DNA of 64,000 nucleotides from Pseudoalteromonas sp. MM1 (GTDB lineage Bacteria > Pseudomonadota > Gammaproteobacteria > Enterobacterales > Alteromonadaceae), in NCBI RefSeq assembly GCF_030296835.1, contig NZ_AP027922.1, forward strand, positions 1,922,001 to 1,986,000. The letters run 5' to 3'. Shown piece after piece: positions 9,702 to 19,279 of the stretch. The position numbers and the translations under genes are program-made. A model generated the notes under the pieces. It was not told the DNA's origin and searched no databases. It saw only the letters and a list, made by a program, of their open reading frames with translations. Position 1 is the stretch's first letter, and the number at the start of each line of letters is the position of its first letter.

Positions 9702-11966
9702 TCAATCTTCTATAAACCAATAACTTTCGTGTTTACGGGCGGTTGTTACTTTAAAGCTGTCTTGATAAATACTTACTGTAATTTGCCCATTCAATGCAGT
9801 TACATATTGTTTTGCGTTTATTGCCTTATAGCGCGAAACGACGTTTTCACTCGGAAATTGCCACTGACCTTGAAAAGCGGTTGAATGAATAACGGTATGA
9901 GGATTGACATGATTAATAAATTCGACACTAGAAGAAGTATCACTGCCGTGGTGTGGGCTTAAAATCACATCAGCTTGTAATAAATGAGTTTTAATAAGGC
10001 TTAGCTCACGCGCTTTAGAAATGTCGCCCGTTAGTAACATCGTCAGTTGTGGCGATTTAATTAAAAGCACACAGGAATTATCGTTTTCATTATCATATTT
10101 ATCACTCGAAAAACTGCTAATAAATAACCCATTAAAGTTATAATCCAAAGAGATACATCGCGTAGTTATGCCATGCGGATGAAACCGCTTAAAGCTATCA
10201 CCAAATCCCGCCTTGATAAAATGTGTTGCACCACCAGCATGATCGTTATCTTGATGGCTTATTATTGCGTCACGAACGGCCAAATTATGAATTTTTAAAT
10301 AGGGTATCAACACACTATATGTACGACTAAAACGATTAAAATAACTAGGGCCAAAATCGTAAACCAATGCTTGATTATCTTTTTCTAGTAATGTCATTAA
10401 CCCATGCCCAACATCAAATACATGAAATTTCCAAAGGGGTTTTGGTACAAACATGTAATCAACCAATGCAATACATAGGGGGATAATTGTTAAACGTTTA
10501 AAAGGACTATACCAAGCGACTAAAATACATAAATAAAATGCAACTAAATATAGGCTACGCGGTTTAGCTACATCTAACCACCTATAATGCCAAGGAATTG
10601 CATTCATAGACTCAAACAAAGTTAGCAGCACATTATCGAACAACAAAATTACTGGTGTTATATCTGCTACAACGCTTACTATGGTAAATAACAATAAAAG
10701 AGGCATGATCACTACACTTAGCAATGGAATAGCTATTAAGTTAATAACAAGCCCTGCAATGCTTACCCCACTGAAATAAATAAGAGTAATAGGCAAAAGC
10801 CCAATAAATAAAGCAAGCTGAATAATACACAACGCCATAAACGCGCTAAGCCAATTATATTTTGTTTTAGGAAGATGCTTTATAACCAAGTAAATAATGA
10901 CAACTGCAATAAAAGAAAAATATAAACCTGGGTTTAAAACATTAAAAGGATTGATCAATAATACAGTGACTAGAGCATATAAAATGACCCGCCACCGCAA
11001 TGGTTGTTTAGCAATAAAATACAGCGCTAATAGGCAACTTAGCATGATAAATGCGCGTGTTGCTGAGAGTAAAAAATCACTTAAATACACGTAAATAAAT
11101 GCTGCTAACCAGCCAATAAAGCTATAAGCGATGGTTAAATTAATAGACTGTAATACGTTCACTTTTAAAATGTAAGCTGTGTACTTACTTAGTAAATAAA
11201 AACAACTAAATATTAGCCCTATATGTAGCCCTGAAATCGCCAATAAATGGCTTAATCCCAAACTTTGCATCGTTTGTTTATTATCATAAGACATCAGTGA
11301 TTTATCGCCACTGAGTAATGCATAGTAAAGCCAGTTAAGCGCTGTTTCTTGATAGGTTCGCTTTAAAAAAGCCCTGTATTTAAATGTTATTGAAGGAGAG
11401 GTAGCGTTCGTGACGAGTAATTGCTTATTTAACACTTTGCCTTTAAATAATATGCGCTGTTTAAAGGCGTGCACATTATTATCAAACACATCACTATTTT
11501 TAATTGTTCTAAATTTTTTTAGCGAGATTGTTGCCTCAAAGGTGTCGCCTTGCTTAATACGTTGATCCGAATCGACGCTTAACATCGCTTTTGGCGCTTT
11601 AAATTTATGTATTGTGTCCCCATTAAGCTTTAATAACGTTGCTTTAATATACTGTGGTTGCTTTGCTGAGATGACTTCGTCAACAAGAATGCTGGCAGGA
11701 TAAGCGTAGTTATTTTCAACATTTGGCAATGTATAGCTATAAAACAGGTAAAAGTGCACAACAATGCAGCAAATAGCTAAAATAAACCCTAACAAAACAT
11801 TTAAAAACGGCTTAAAATAGGCGCTCGCAATAAGGATAGCTATTGTGATGACTGTAAATTCATGGGTTTGATAATAAAATACGGTTGAAATACAGCCAAT
11901 TACAAATCCAAGACTAATCCACACTGAAGTAAATGGTTGCTTGAAATGCCTAAGAAAACGATCCAA
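9702..11966 (-). CDS. comEC: DNA internalization-related competence protein ComEC/Rec2
   Basis: Polytopic inner-membrane protein that imports single-stranded DNA during natural transformation. About 754 residues: N-terminal DUF4131-type region with two helices, OB-like soluble segment, the competence membrane domain (LGLSHLLAISGLHIGLIFS near 235-255), and a C-terminal metallo-beta-lactamase-like domain with ISHQDNDHAGG and LSPHHGSDTSS motifs. The start is uncertain: the TTG at 11966 overlaps the divergent DUF2062 gene, and an in-frame GTG about 14 codons later would avoid this. It lies upstream of msbA, as ycaI does in E. coli. Confidence 0.92.
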   Translation of the reverse strand: MDRFLRHFKQPFTSVWISLGFVIGCISTVFYYQTHEFTVITIAILIASAYFKPFLNVLLGFILAICCIVVHFYLFYSYTLPNVENNYAYPASILVDEVISAKQPQYIKATLLKLNGDTIHKFKAPKAMLSVDSDQRIKQGDTFEATISLKKFRTIKNSDVFDNNVHAFKQRILFKGKVLNKQLLVTNATSPSITFKYRAFLKRTYQETALNWLYYALLSGDKSLMSYDNKQTMQSLGLSHLLAISGLHIGLIFSCFYLLSKYTAYILKVNVLQSINLTIAYSFIGWLAAFIYVYLSDFLLSATRAFIMLSCLLALYFIAKQPLRWRVILYALVTVLLINPFNVLNPGLYFSFIAVVIIYLVIKHLPKTKYNWLSAFMALCIIQLALFIGLLPITLIYFSGVSIAGLVINLIAIPLLSVVIMPLLLLFTIVSVVADITPVILLFDNVLLTLFESMNAIPWHYRWLDVAKPRSLYLVAFYLCILVAWYSPFKRLTIIPLCIALVDYMFVPKPLWKFHVFDVGHGLMTLLEKDNQALVYDFGPSYFNRFSRTYSVLIPYLKIHNLAVRDAIISHQDNDHAGGATHFIKAGFGDSFKRFHPHGITTRCISLDYNFNGLFISSFSSDKYDNENDNSCVLLIKSPQLTMLLTGDISKARELSLIKTHLLQADVILSPHHGSDTSSSVEFINHVNPHTVIHSTAFQGQWQFPSENVVSRYKAINAKQYVTALNGQITVSIYQDSFKVTTARKHESYWFIED

Positions 11967-12452
11967 CGATTTTTACCTGATCCTAATAAAATTAGGCATC
12001 ATAAAACACTTAGAATATTCGGCCGCCTTTTACAAGACGCCAATTTATGGCACTTAAACAGGCGCTCAGCAAGAGGCGCATTTGCCGTTGGTTTATTTTT
12101 TGCTTTCATCCCTGTTCCTTTTCAAATGGTTTTAGCAGCTGCAGCAGCTATTGTATTTAGAGTTAATTTACCTATTTCTGTAGCGTTAGTGTGGCTAACC
12201 AATCCATTGACTATGCCGCCAATATTTTATGGCTCGTACCTTGTTGGCACGATGGTTTTAAATCAACCTGAACAACACTTTTCTTTTGAAGCTAGCTGGG
12301 CATGGTTTATAGAGAGCCTCTCTACTATCGGACCTGCATTTTTAATTGGCTCATTAGTGTGCGCTTCTGTCGCTTCTGTTATTGCTTATTTTAGTATTGA
12401 TATTATTTGGCGCCGCTCTGTGCGTAAAGCATGGCTTGCTCGTAATCAGTAA
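11946..12452 (+). CDS. DUF2062 family membrane protein
   Basis: 168-residue conserved membrane protein of unknown function. After a basic N-terminus (MPKKTIQRFLPDP) comes the DUF2062 core SARGAFAVGLFFAFIPVPFQMV and NLPISVALVWLTNPLTMPPIFYGSY, then another hydrophobic segment near 130-155 and a basic end. ATG at 11946 is preferred to a TTG nine bases earlier because the family starts MPKK. Its 5' end overlaps the TTG-started reading of comEC on the other strand. Confidence 0.9.
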   Translation: MPKKTIQRFLPDPNKIRHHKTLRIFGRLLQDANLWHLNRRSARGAFAVGLFFAFIPVPFQMVLAAAAAIVFRVNLPISVALVWLTNPLTMPPIFYGSYLVGTMVLNQPEQHFSFEASWAWFIESLSTIGPAFLIGSLVCASVASVIAYFSIDIIWRRSVRKAWLARNQ

Positions 12453-12468
12453 ATTATAGACGAAAAAA

Positions 12469-12494
12469 AACCAACTTTTATAAGTTGGTTTTTT
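12469..12494. terminator. Bidirectional intrinsic terminator between the DUF2062 and DUF3466 genes
   Basis: Stem AACCAACTT-TTAT-AAGTTGGTT with an A-run before and a T-run after, in the 59-base gap between two convergent genes. Confidence 0.88.
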
Positions 12495-12511
12495 TATCAA
12501 CAGCTTTAGGC

Positions 12512-14248
12512 TTAAAATCTAAATACTCTGCGTAAGCCAACAAGCGGTAATAACAGTAGTGTGTACCACGGGAAGCTTGCTGAGCTTCTTTCATAAAGCT
12601 CTTCTTCAATAGCGGCACAGTCTTCTACTTCGCCATCAATAGGTGTAAGTTTTACTGCAACAGCAACACTTTCATACTCGATATTACCTTCAAGATCAGT
12701 TTCTACATTACCAAAGGTATCTCGCTTTTCAACGGTTTTAGTAGCTACACCAAAGATTTCATTATCTTCATTAATAACCTTTGCTTCTGCCATTGTGTAG
12801 GCGTAGTCTGTTTCACCATCTGTTTCGTAACACGGGAGCAAATCGTTTAGGTTGGTAATTTTATCGTCACCAATTTTATAGATAAACGCTTCTTTACGGC
12901 GGCTGTTTTCAGATGTACCCACCTCGCCTTCACCCACAACATATCCTTGGTTATTAATGTCATTACCATAAGCACTTGAACTATTAAAATAACCGGTAGG
13001 AAAAACGGTATTGCCCGTACTTATATCATGATAAAAAAACTGATCACGAAGAGTGGTTTCAATGCGCTTTGAAGCATAACCAACAATTATATCGTTGTCG
13101 TTTACTGCAAGTGCTTTACCCGAAAGCCAATCGTCTTCTTGGTCTATAAAATTAAACACGTCACCATTTTTAAAATACACAGGCATTGTTAAAATAGTGT
13201 CGTCGTTCTTATAGTAGCGAGCGTTAGACGAGCCTACAATTGTGCCATTGTTATTGAGTGCAAGCGCTGTGCTTGTAAAAGCAAAGTCATCATCATCTTC
13301 TGGCGTTAAGGCAAGGCCAAGTGTTTCAGTAGAAGTGATATTAAATGCTTCATCAAGCTCCCACTTTACCGCACGCTCATCAAATACGCCTGTAGTAACA
13401 CTTGAGTTTAATAATTGTACACACGTATTTGTTGGTTCGTCTTCGTTATCACAGTTATCTTCAATATTATCAAGACGATCTTCTGGAATACCTGTAGAAA
13501 CATAGCCAACTACTGTATAGCCGTCGTTCGTTTTTATAATATCGTTAGCCCGGCTGGTACCGCCATAGTCATCAAAATCTGGAACCAGTTCGACCTTTTG
13601 GGTGCCATCTTCAGAAATAACGATACCGCGTTCTATAAAGTCATGCGTAAACCATGTTTCTTCTTCATCTTCACCATCTGGGGTAAATAAAACTTTATCG
13701 TATGGCGCCGCACTCCAACCAACACTCACGCCATCTTCGCTTACTGCGTTATAAAAGTTACTAATAGAACGTGTTAAACCATCGTAATCAACCGACTCTT
13801 CATCAAATAGAACTTGTTCAGTAACTATGCCATCGTCAAATTTAATACCAACTACTGAGCTTAGTTTTTGGTATTCAAAATCAGTGGGTCTGCCAGCTAA
13901 AAAACTGACCATAAATGAATGCGCATCGGCGTTATTAAATACCGCATCGTTATTCTCTATATCATCAAGTGTAAACGTGATTTCTTTATCGCTTAATTCA
14001 AAATTGTACTCTTCACTATCGTACGCATTTTCAATCACGTTTTCGGTAAAATCGATATAGCTGATATCGATTGGTAAATTATATAATCCGTTGGCAGTAC
14101 CAATAATGTGCCCGCTTTCACTTACGTCAGTTACGTAAGAATGTTTAGCGCCGTCAAGAGTACCTAGTTCTGTTAATTCATAGGTTGCACTTAATGCAGA
14201 TGTACTCAATGTCGCTAAAATACTGGCAGCGAGTAATTTATATTTCAT
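12512..14248 (-). CDS. DUF3466 family exported protein with C-terminal anchor segment
   Basis: 578-residue secreted or surface protein of unknown function. Signal peptide MKYKLLAASILATLSTSALSA, then an acidic body with repeats of the kind called extracellular HAF repeats (for example ALAVNDNDIIVGYASKR and DINNQGYVVGEGEVG). The C-terminus has a hydrophobic helix and basic end (WYTLLLLPLVGLRRVFRF), like the GlyGly-CTERM sorting tails processed by rhombosortase, although the usual Gly-Gly run is absent. Located 11 bases downstream of uup on the same strand. Confidence 0.8.
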   Translation of the reverse strand: MKYKLLAASILATLSTSALSATYELTELGTLDGAKHSYVTDVSESGHIIGTANGLYNLPIDISYIDFTENVIENAYDSEEYNFELSDKEITFTLDDIENNDAVFNNADAHSFMVSFLAGRPTDFEYQKLSSVVGIKFDDGIVTEQVLFDEESVDYDGLTRSISNFYNAVSEDGVSVGWSAAPYDKVLFTPDGEDEEETWFTHDFIERGIVISEDGTQKVELVPDFDDYGGTSRANDIIKTNDGYTVVGYVSTGIPEDRLDNIEDNCDNEDEPTNTCVQLLNSSVTTGVFDERAVKWELDEAFNITSTETLGLALTPEDDDDFAFTSTALALNNNGTIVGSSNARYYKNDDTILTMPVYFKNGDVFNFIDQEDDWLSGKALAVNDNDIIVGYASKRIETTLRDQFFYHDISTGNTVFPTGYFNSSSAYGNDINNQGYVVGEGEVGTSENSRRKEAFIYKIGDDKITNLNDLLPCYETDGETDYAYTMAEAKVINEDNEIFGVATKTVEKRDTFGNVETDLEGNIEYESVAVAVKLTPIDGEVEDCAAIEEELYERSSASFPWYTLLLLPLVGLRRVFRF

Positions 14249-14259
14249 TTTAATCCTTA

Positions 14260-16170
14260 CTACTGATTCTGTAATTCTTCAAGTTCTTCCCAGCGCTCAA
14301 ACGCGGCTTCAAGGTCAGACTCAAGTTTTGCTAAATGGTTCAATGCATTAGTGGTAACGTCACTATCTTGTTTGAAAAAGTCAGGATCGCTCACTACAGC
14401 TTGCTGCGCTTCTACAGCGGCTTCAAGTTGTTCCATTTTATTGGGTAGTTGCTCTAATTCAAGTTTTAATTTGTAAGAAAGCTTAGTACTTTTGTTTTCA
14501 GGTTTTTTAGCCGTTACCGGTGCTGGTTTAACGTCTTTTTTGGGTGCTTCTTGGTGTTTTTCTTGCTCGGCTAAATAACTTAGATAAGCTTGGTAATCGG
14601 TATATCCCCCTACCATATCTGTTATTTTTCCATTACCTTCAAACGCCCATACGCTGCTACAGGTATTATCAATAAATTCACGATCATGGCTTACTATAAG
14701 TACAGTACCCTGATACTGATTGATAATTTCTTCGAGTAACTCTAATGTTTCAATATCCAAATCATTGGTTGGCTCATCGAGAACTAAAATATTTGAGGGT
14801 TTTAAAAATAGCTTTGCAAGTAAAAGCCTATTTTTTTCACCACCAGAGAGTGCTTTTACAGGTGTACGCGCGCGTGCCGGCGGAAATAAAAAATCTTGCA
14901 GGTAACCCAACACATGTCGAGAACGCCCACCCATCATGACTTCTTGTTTACCTTCTGCAACGTTATCTTGGACCGTCGCCTCTTCATCAAGCTTTTGCCT
15001 ATATTGGTCAAAATAAGCAAATTCTAAATTAACCCCTTGCTTAACATGACCACTATCAGCTTCTAAATCACCAAACAATAGTTTTAGTAAGGTTGTTTTA
15101 CCAATACCATTAGGCCCCACTAAACCTATTCTGTCTCCACGCATTACTAAGGTAGAAAAATCGTTAGCAATCACTTTGTCTTTAAATGCATGATTTATAT
15201 GTTTAGCCTCAAATACTAACTTACCAGAGCGATCAGCAGTCTCGATGTTGAAGTCCGTTTTACCTACCTGCTCTACGCGGGCTTTACGTTCTACTCGTAG
15301 CTGTTTAAGTTCACGTACGCGACCCTCGTTGCGAGTGCGTCGCGCTTTAACACCTTGGCGTATCCACGCTTCTTCTTCTGCTAAACGTTTGTCAAAAAGA
15401 GCATTTTGTGTTTCTTCCACTTTTAAGTCGTGCGCTTTTTGTTCGAGGTAAGTAGCGTAATCACCTGGGTAAGATATAAGCTTACCGCGATCTAAGTCTA
15501 AAATACGGGTTGCAACAGCACGAATAAAGGCACGGTCATGCGATATAAATACAATACCGCCTTTAAATTCTTTTAAAAACTGCTCTAGCCATTTAACACT
15601 GTCTACGTCTAAATGGTTTGTTGGCTCGTCAAGTAGCAGTAAGTCAGGCTCGCTTACCAACGCGCGTGCTAAAGCTACTTTACGTAACCAACCGCCCGAT
15701 AACGACTCTAACTTAGCATCAGGACTAAGTTCTAAACGCGTTAGTACAAGTTGAATGCGTGAATCAAAACGCCATCCGTCACACGCTTCTAATTCGTTTG
15801 ATAACCGCTCGAGCTTGTTAAGTAGTTTGTCAGTGCAATCAGTTTGTAATTGAGTGCTGACATGGTGATAATCAATCAATAAATTAGCAATATCAGGCAT
15901 GCCCTGTGCTACGTAGTCAAATACCGAACCATTTGCACCTTTAGGGGGATCTTGCTCTAGGCGCGATATTTTTATTCCGCCAAGCTGATTAATTTCACCA
16001 TCATCTAAAATCACTTGCCCATCAAGTACTTTTAAAAGTGTTGATTTACCTGCACCATTTCGCCCTACAATACAGACGCGTTCGCCACTTTCAATAACAG
16101 CATCGGCATTATCTAATAATGGGTGGGTACCATAAGCTAACTGCGCTTTTTGTATTCTTATTAAATCCAT
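14260..16170 (-). CDS. uup: ABC-F ATPase Uup
   Basis: Soluble ABC-F protein with two ATPase domains and a C-terminal coiled coil; the family acts on ribosomes, and Uup has been linked to transposon excision and replication/recombination. 636 residues: Walker A GRNGAGKST (about 36) and GPNGIGKTT (about 353), signatures LSGGW and LSGGEKNRLLLAKL, Walker B LLLLDEPTNHLD and ILVLDEPTNDLD, and a charged C-terminal region (about 550-636). Neighbour of rlmKL as in E. coli. Confidence 0.95.
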   Translation of the reverse strand: MDLIRIQKAQLAYGTHPLLDNADAVIESGERVCIVGRNGAGKSTLLKVLDGQVILDDGEINQLGGIKISRLEQDPPKGANGSVFDYVAQGMPDIANLLIDYHHVSTQLQTDCTDKLLNKLERLSNELEACDGWRFDSRIQLVLTRLELSPDAKLESLSGGWLRKVALARALVSEPDLLLLDEPTNHLDVDSVKWLEQFLKEFKGGIVFISHDRAFIRAVATRILDLDRGKLISYPGDYATYLEQKAHDLKVEETQNALFDKRLAEEEAWIRQGVKARRTRNEGRVRELKQLRVERKARVEQVGKTDFNIETADRSGKLVFEAKHINHAFKDKVIANDFSTLVMRGDRIGLVGPNGIGKTTLLKLLFGDLEADSGHVKQGVNLEFAYFDQYRQKLDEEATVQDNVAEGKQEVMMGGRSRHVLGYLQDFLFPPARARTPVKALSGGEKNRLLLAKLFLKPSNILVLDEPTNDLDIETLELLEEIINQYQGTVLIVSHDREFIDNTCSSVWAFEGNGKITDMVGGYTDYQAYLSYLAEQEKHQEAPKKDVKPAPVTAKKPENKSTKLSYKLKLELEQLPNKMEQLEAAVEAQQAVVSDPDFFKQDSDVTTNALNHLAKLESDLEAAFERWEELEELQNQ

Positions 16171-16182
16171 AAATACTGCTCT

Positions 16183-16419
16183 TTATTCTTGCGCTAAAAA
16201 TTCATGCACTGTTTGTGCATCAAACGGCCAATACAAGTGTTGGCCAGTTTTGTTTTTAAATACGGGAATACTTAACTGAAACCGTGCTATTAATTGCTCA
16301 TCAGTCAAAATATCGACTAGCTCTAGCTCGTTTTTATTACCTAAAACCGACAATAACACCTGCTCGGCTTGCTCACATAAATGGCAGCCATCGGTATGGT
16401 ATAAAACATAACTAGCCAT
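16183..16419 (-). CDS. Glutaredoxin-like family protein
   Basis: 78-residue thioredoxin-fold protein. The redox motif is CHLC at residues 12-15 in YHTDGCHLCEQAEQVL, followed by DILTDEQL and the cis-Pro segment SIPVFKN. This is the short glutaredoxin family often found next to rlmKL. The start ATG overlaps the last 8 bases of rlmKL, suggesting coupling. Physiological partner unknown. Confidence 0.88.
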   Translation of the reverse strand: MASYVLYHTDGCHLCEQAEQVLLSVLGNKNELELVDILTDEQLIARFQLSIPVFKNKTGQHLYWPFDAQTVHEFLAQE

Positions 16420-18529
16420 GGGTAATTAACCAACTGTTGTGTATTTTTTTATTGCGTTTGAAATCAGGTGATAACGTTTTATCAGAGATATTTTCAGCTT
16501 TTAAACCTAGCCCCATTAAACCGACTTCATCCATAACAAAACCACGTTTGTTGTTAGAAAAAATTAACGTACCTGAAGGACTTAAGATTTTTTTAACCCA
16601 AGTAAGTAATTTTATATGATCCGTTTGCACATCAAACGCGTCTTTCATTCGTTTAGAATTAGAAAATGTTGGCGGATCTAAAAATATTAAATCGTATTGG
16701 CCTTGTGCGTATTCTAGCCATTTTAAACAATCAGCCTGTTCAAAACGGTAACGGGTATTGCTAATATCATTTAACGCAAAGTTATCTTGGCCCCACTTAA
16801 GGTAGGTTTTTGATAAATCGACGGTGGTTATCGCTTTTGCACCCCCTAATGCAGCGTGCACAGAGGCTGTACCTGTGTATGCAAATAAGTTTAAAAAACG
16901 TTTACCTTTTGCATTTTGCTGAATATAACGACGTGCTAAACGATGGTCTAAGAATAGCCCTGTATCGAGGTAATCAAACAAGTTTACTTTAAACTTAGCA
17001 CCAAATTCTTCCACCACCATAGTGCGGTTTTGTTTAGCCATTGGGGTGTATTGCTCTTCCCCTTTTTGTTTTTTACGCACTTTAACTGCGATGTTCTCAG
17101 GTGGTATATTTAGCTGCTGTGCAGTTAAGCTAATCACATCTTGAAGGCGTTTTTGGGATGTTTTTTCATCAATTTCTTTGGGGGCGGCATATTCAAAAAT
17201 AACAGCAGAGTTGCCGTAAATGTCAACCGCTACGTTGTACTCAGGAATATCAGCATCATATACGCGATAAGCTTGTACTTCGTTTTGTTTAAGCCAATTT
17301 TTAAGGCCTTGTTTGTTCTTTTTCAAACGATTAGCAAACGACATTGAGCCTTCGAAATTAAGCGCCGGTTTATCATCGCTTGTCAGGCTTACTTGCTTAT
17401 CATCTAACTGATATAAATTTAGCTCTACATCCAATGGGCCGTTTTTAAATTTATAACGCTTTTGTTTAACCAGTTTTAAAAGCTTAAATAGGCTTTCATC
17501 CATACCTAGTAACGCAAGCTTCCAATGATTAAAGTGCTTTTTAAAACCCACGCCCATACTGCGGTGTAAATTTACCAGCTCGGCCATAGAGCCAATACGC
17601 TCGCCGTACGGTAAGTTAGAAATAACCACGCCGGGTAATTTAGCAACAGAGGTAAGCTTAGTTGCATCACTTTGCTTAAACTTAATAACATGACCAAGCT
17701 CTGCTCGCTCGGCGTTGGCAATGGCTTTATCAAGAACTTGCGCATCGTAATCGTGGCCAATTAACCACAATTTAGGATCGGTAATTTGTGCAATTAACTC
17801 TTCACGAAGTTGTTTAAATTTAGCCGCTCTAAAACTAGGTAAACGCTCAAACGCAAACCCTTCTCTAAATAAACCAGGGGCTTCATTACGGGCCATGCCC
17901 GCCGCTTCTATTAAAATAGTACCCGCACCACAACATGGATCAAATAAAGGTTGATTTACATTTTCAAGCCAGCCACTGCGTTTAATAATCGCAGCCGCTA
18001 AATGCTCTTTAATAGGGGCTTTACCTTGGCCTTGGCGATAACCGCGTTCAGATAAACGAGGACCTGAGTAATCAATGTAAAGAGCCACACCATGGCGGTT
18101 TAAACGCGCAACAACACGCACATTGGCATCTTGCTTATCTACATTTGGGCGCTGTTCGTATAAATCATTAAAGTAGTCAACAATCGCATCTTTAATTACC
18201 AATCCTGAAAACTGGGTATTTTTTAAAGCGTCGTTTGTACCACTGAAGTCGACAGCAAATGTTTGTGTTGGGCCAAACCATTCTTGCCACGGCTGAAAGC
18301 GTGCAAATTTATACAAGCTATCTTTATCATTAACGCCTTCTTTTTCTTCAATAAGCATCAGCACACGTGTTGCATAACGAGTTGATAGACAAACCTTTTG
18401 CGCCAATGTTGAATCTGCCTCAAAGCGAACAGAACCCACAGTTTGTTTAGACACAACTGCGCCTAATTCTGTTAGTTCATCAACAAGTAAATTTTCGATT
18501 CCGATAGAAGTAAGTGCGATAAATTGCAA
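16412..18529 (-). CDS. rlmKL: Bifunctional 23S rRNA methyltransferase RlmKL
   Basis: Fused enzyme that makes m2G2445 (RlmL part) and m7G2069 (RlmK part) of 23S rRNA. 705 residues: THUMP domain (about 1-150), RlmL methyltransferase with FDPCCGAGTILIEAA and SNLPYGERIG, then the RlmK methyltransferase with RFLNLFAYTGTASVHA, TVDLSKTYLKW and FLDPPTFSNSKRM. Length is that of the E. coli fusion. It heads the run rlmKL-glutaredoxin-uup-DUF3466. Confidence 0.97.
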   Translation of the reverse strand: MQFIALTSIGIENLLVDELTELGAVVSKQTVGSVRFEADSTLAQKVCLSTRYATRVLMLIEEKEGVNDKDSLYKFARFQPWQEWFGPTQTFAVDFSGTNDALKNTQFSGLVIKDAIVDYFNDLYEQRPNVDKQDANVRVVARLNRHGVALYIDYSGPRLSERGYRQGQGKAPIKEHLAAAIIKRSGWLENVNQPLFDPCCGAGTILIEAAGMARNEAPGLFREGFAFERLPSFRAAKFKQLREELIAQITDPKLWLIGHDYDAQVLDKAIANAERAELGHVIKFKQSDATKLTSVAKLPGVVISNLPYGERIGSMAELVNLHRSMGVGFKKHFNHWKLALLGMDESLFKLLKLVKQKRYKFKNGPLDVELNLYQLDDKQVSLTSDDKPALNFEGSMSFANRLKKNKQGLKNWLKQNEVQAYRVYDADIPEYNVAVDIYGNSAVIFEYAAPKEIDEKTSQKRLQDVISLTAQQLNIPPENIAVKVRKKQKGEEQYTPMAKQNRTMVVEEFGAKFKVNLFDYLDTGLFLDHRLARRYIQQNAKGKRFLNLFAYTGTASVHAALGGAKAITTVDLSKTYLKWGQDNFALNDISNTRYRFEQADCLKWLEYAQGQYDLIFLDPPTFSNSKRMKDAFDVQTDHIKLLTWVKKILSPSGTLIFSNNKRGFVMDEVGLMGLGLKAENISDKTLSPDFKRNKKIHNSWLITHG

Positions 18530-18618
18530 AGTAATAACCCTTAATAGCTAATTGCGCAGGATTATAACATAGGTTGGCTGACAAACACTTGATAAACGCA
18601 GCTCGATCTGTAAATTTG

Positions 18619-19149
18619 CTAAGCTGATTTAGTGTGGTATTGCTCAAGCAATAAAGGATGAACTCGATTGTTTAAAACACGAATCACTTCAAACTGCTCA
18701 AGCGATAAATTTTCATCAAGTTTGAAGGTGTTGCTTAGGTTTAAACAAATTGACGCATCAGGGCAATGCTCAACTATTAAAAATTCGCCGGTTTGTGCTT
18801 TAGAGGTAAGTTTAACAATGGCTTCTGTACTTGGCTGGGTGCCCGTGTACTCTTCAAAAAACCAACTTTTAGCCAAAACCGGTTTTAAATGAAATTTTAC
18901 AGCGGTTGCATTAAGCGCAATTTGACAAACCTGCGCAGGAGTATACAAATTAAAGCCATCTAAGTAATTGTATACTTGCTCATAAAAAGCAGCATCTTCT
19001 AAGCTAAAACGTGGGTTTTCAAAAACACAGTCGGTAAGTTGCCTTAATTTATACGGTGTGCATAATTGCATATCGTCATTTAAATCAAGCAGTAAGCGGT
19101 TTTTATTTGCACATGCAATCCACTGCCATTGTTTTGTTGCTTGTAACAT
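18619..19149 (-). CDS. zapC: Cell division protein ZapC
   Basis: 176-residue cytoplasmic protein that binds FtsZ and promotes Z-ring bundling. Begins MLQATKQWQWIACANKNRLLLDLNDDM and contains CQIALNATAVKFHLKPVLAKSWFF, both typical of ZapC. Its place next to pyrD is the same as in E. coli (pyrD-zapC), which supports the call. Confidence 0.9.
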   Translation of the reverse strand: MLQATKQWQWIACANKNRLLLDLNDDMQLCTPYKLRQLTDCVFENPRFSLEDAAFYEQVYNYLDGFNLYTPAQVCQIALNATAVKFHLKPVLAKSWFFEEYTGTQPSTEAIVKLTSKAQTGEFLIVEHCPDASICLNLSNTFKLDENLSLEQFEVIRVLNNRVHPLLLEQYHTKSA

Positions 19150-19279
19150 CTGCCTCCTCCTTGTTTAAAAATTTATTTTTTAATAAGACATTAATATTAG
19201 ATTATAACGGCTTTTGACCATTTTTAAAACATTTGTTTAGAACATTTATTGAACGATCAAAAGCTTACATAACTGATCC

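Noticed and set aside
13242..14060. Three plus-strand frames inside the DUF3466 gene
   Set aside because: Ser-rich low-complexity products are antisense to Asp/Glu-rich coding sequence.
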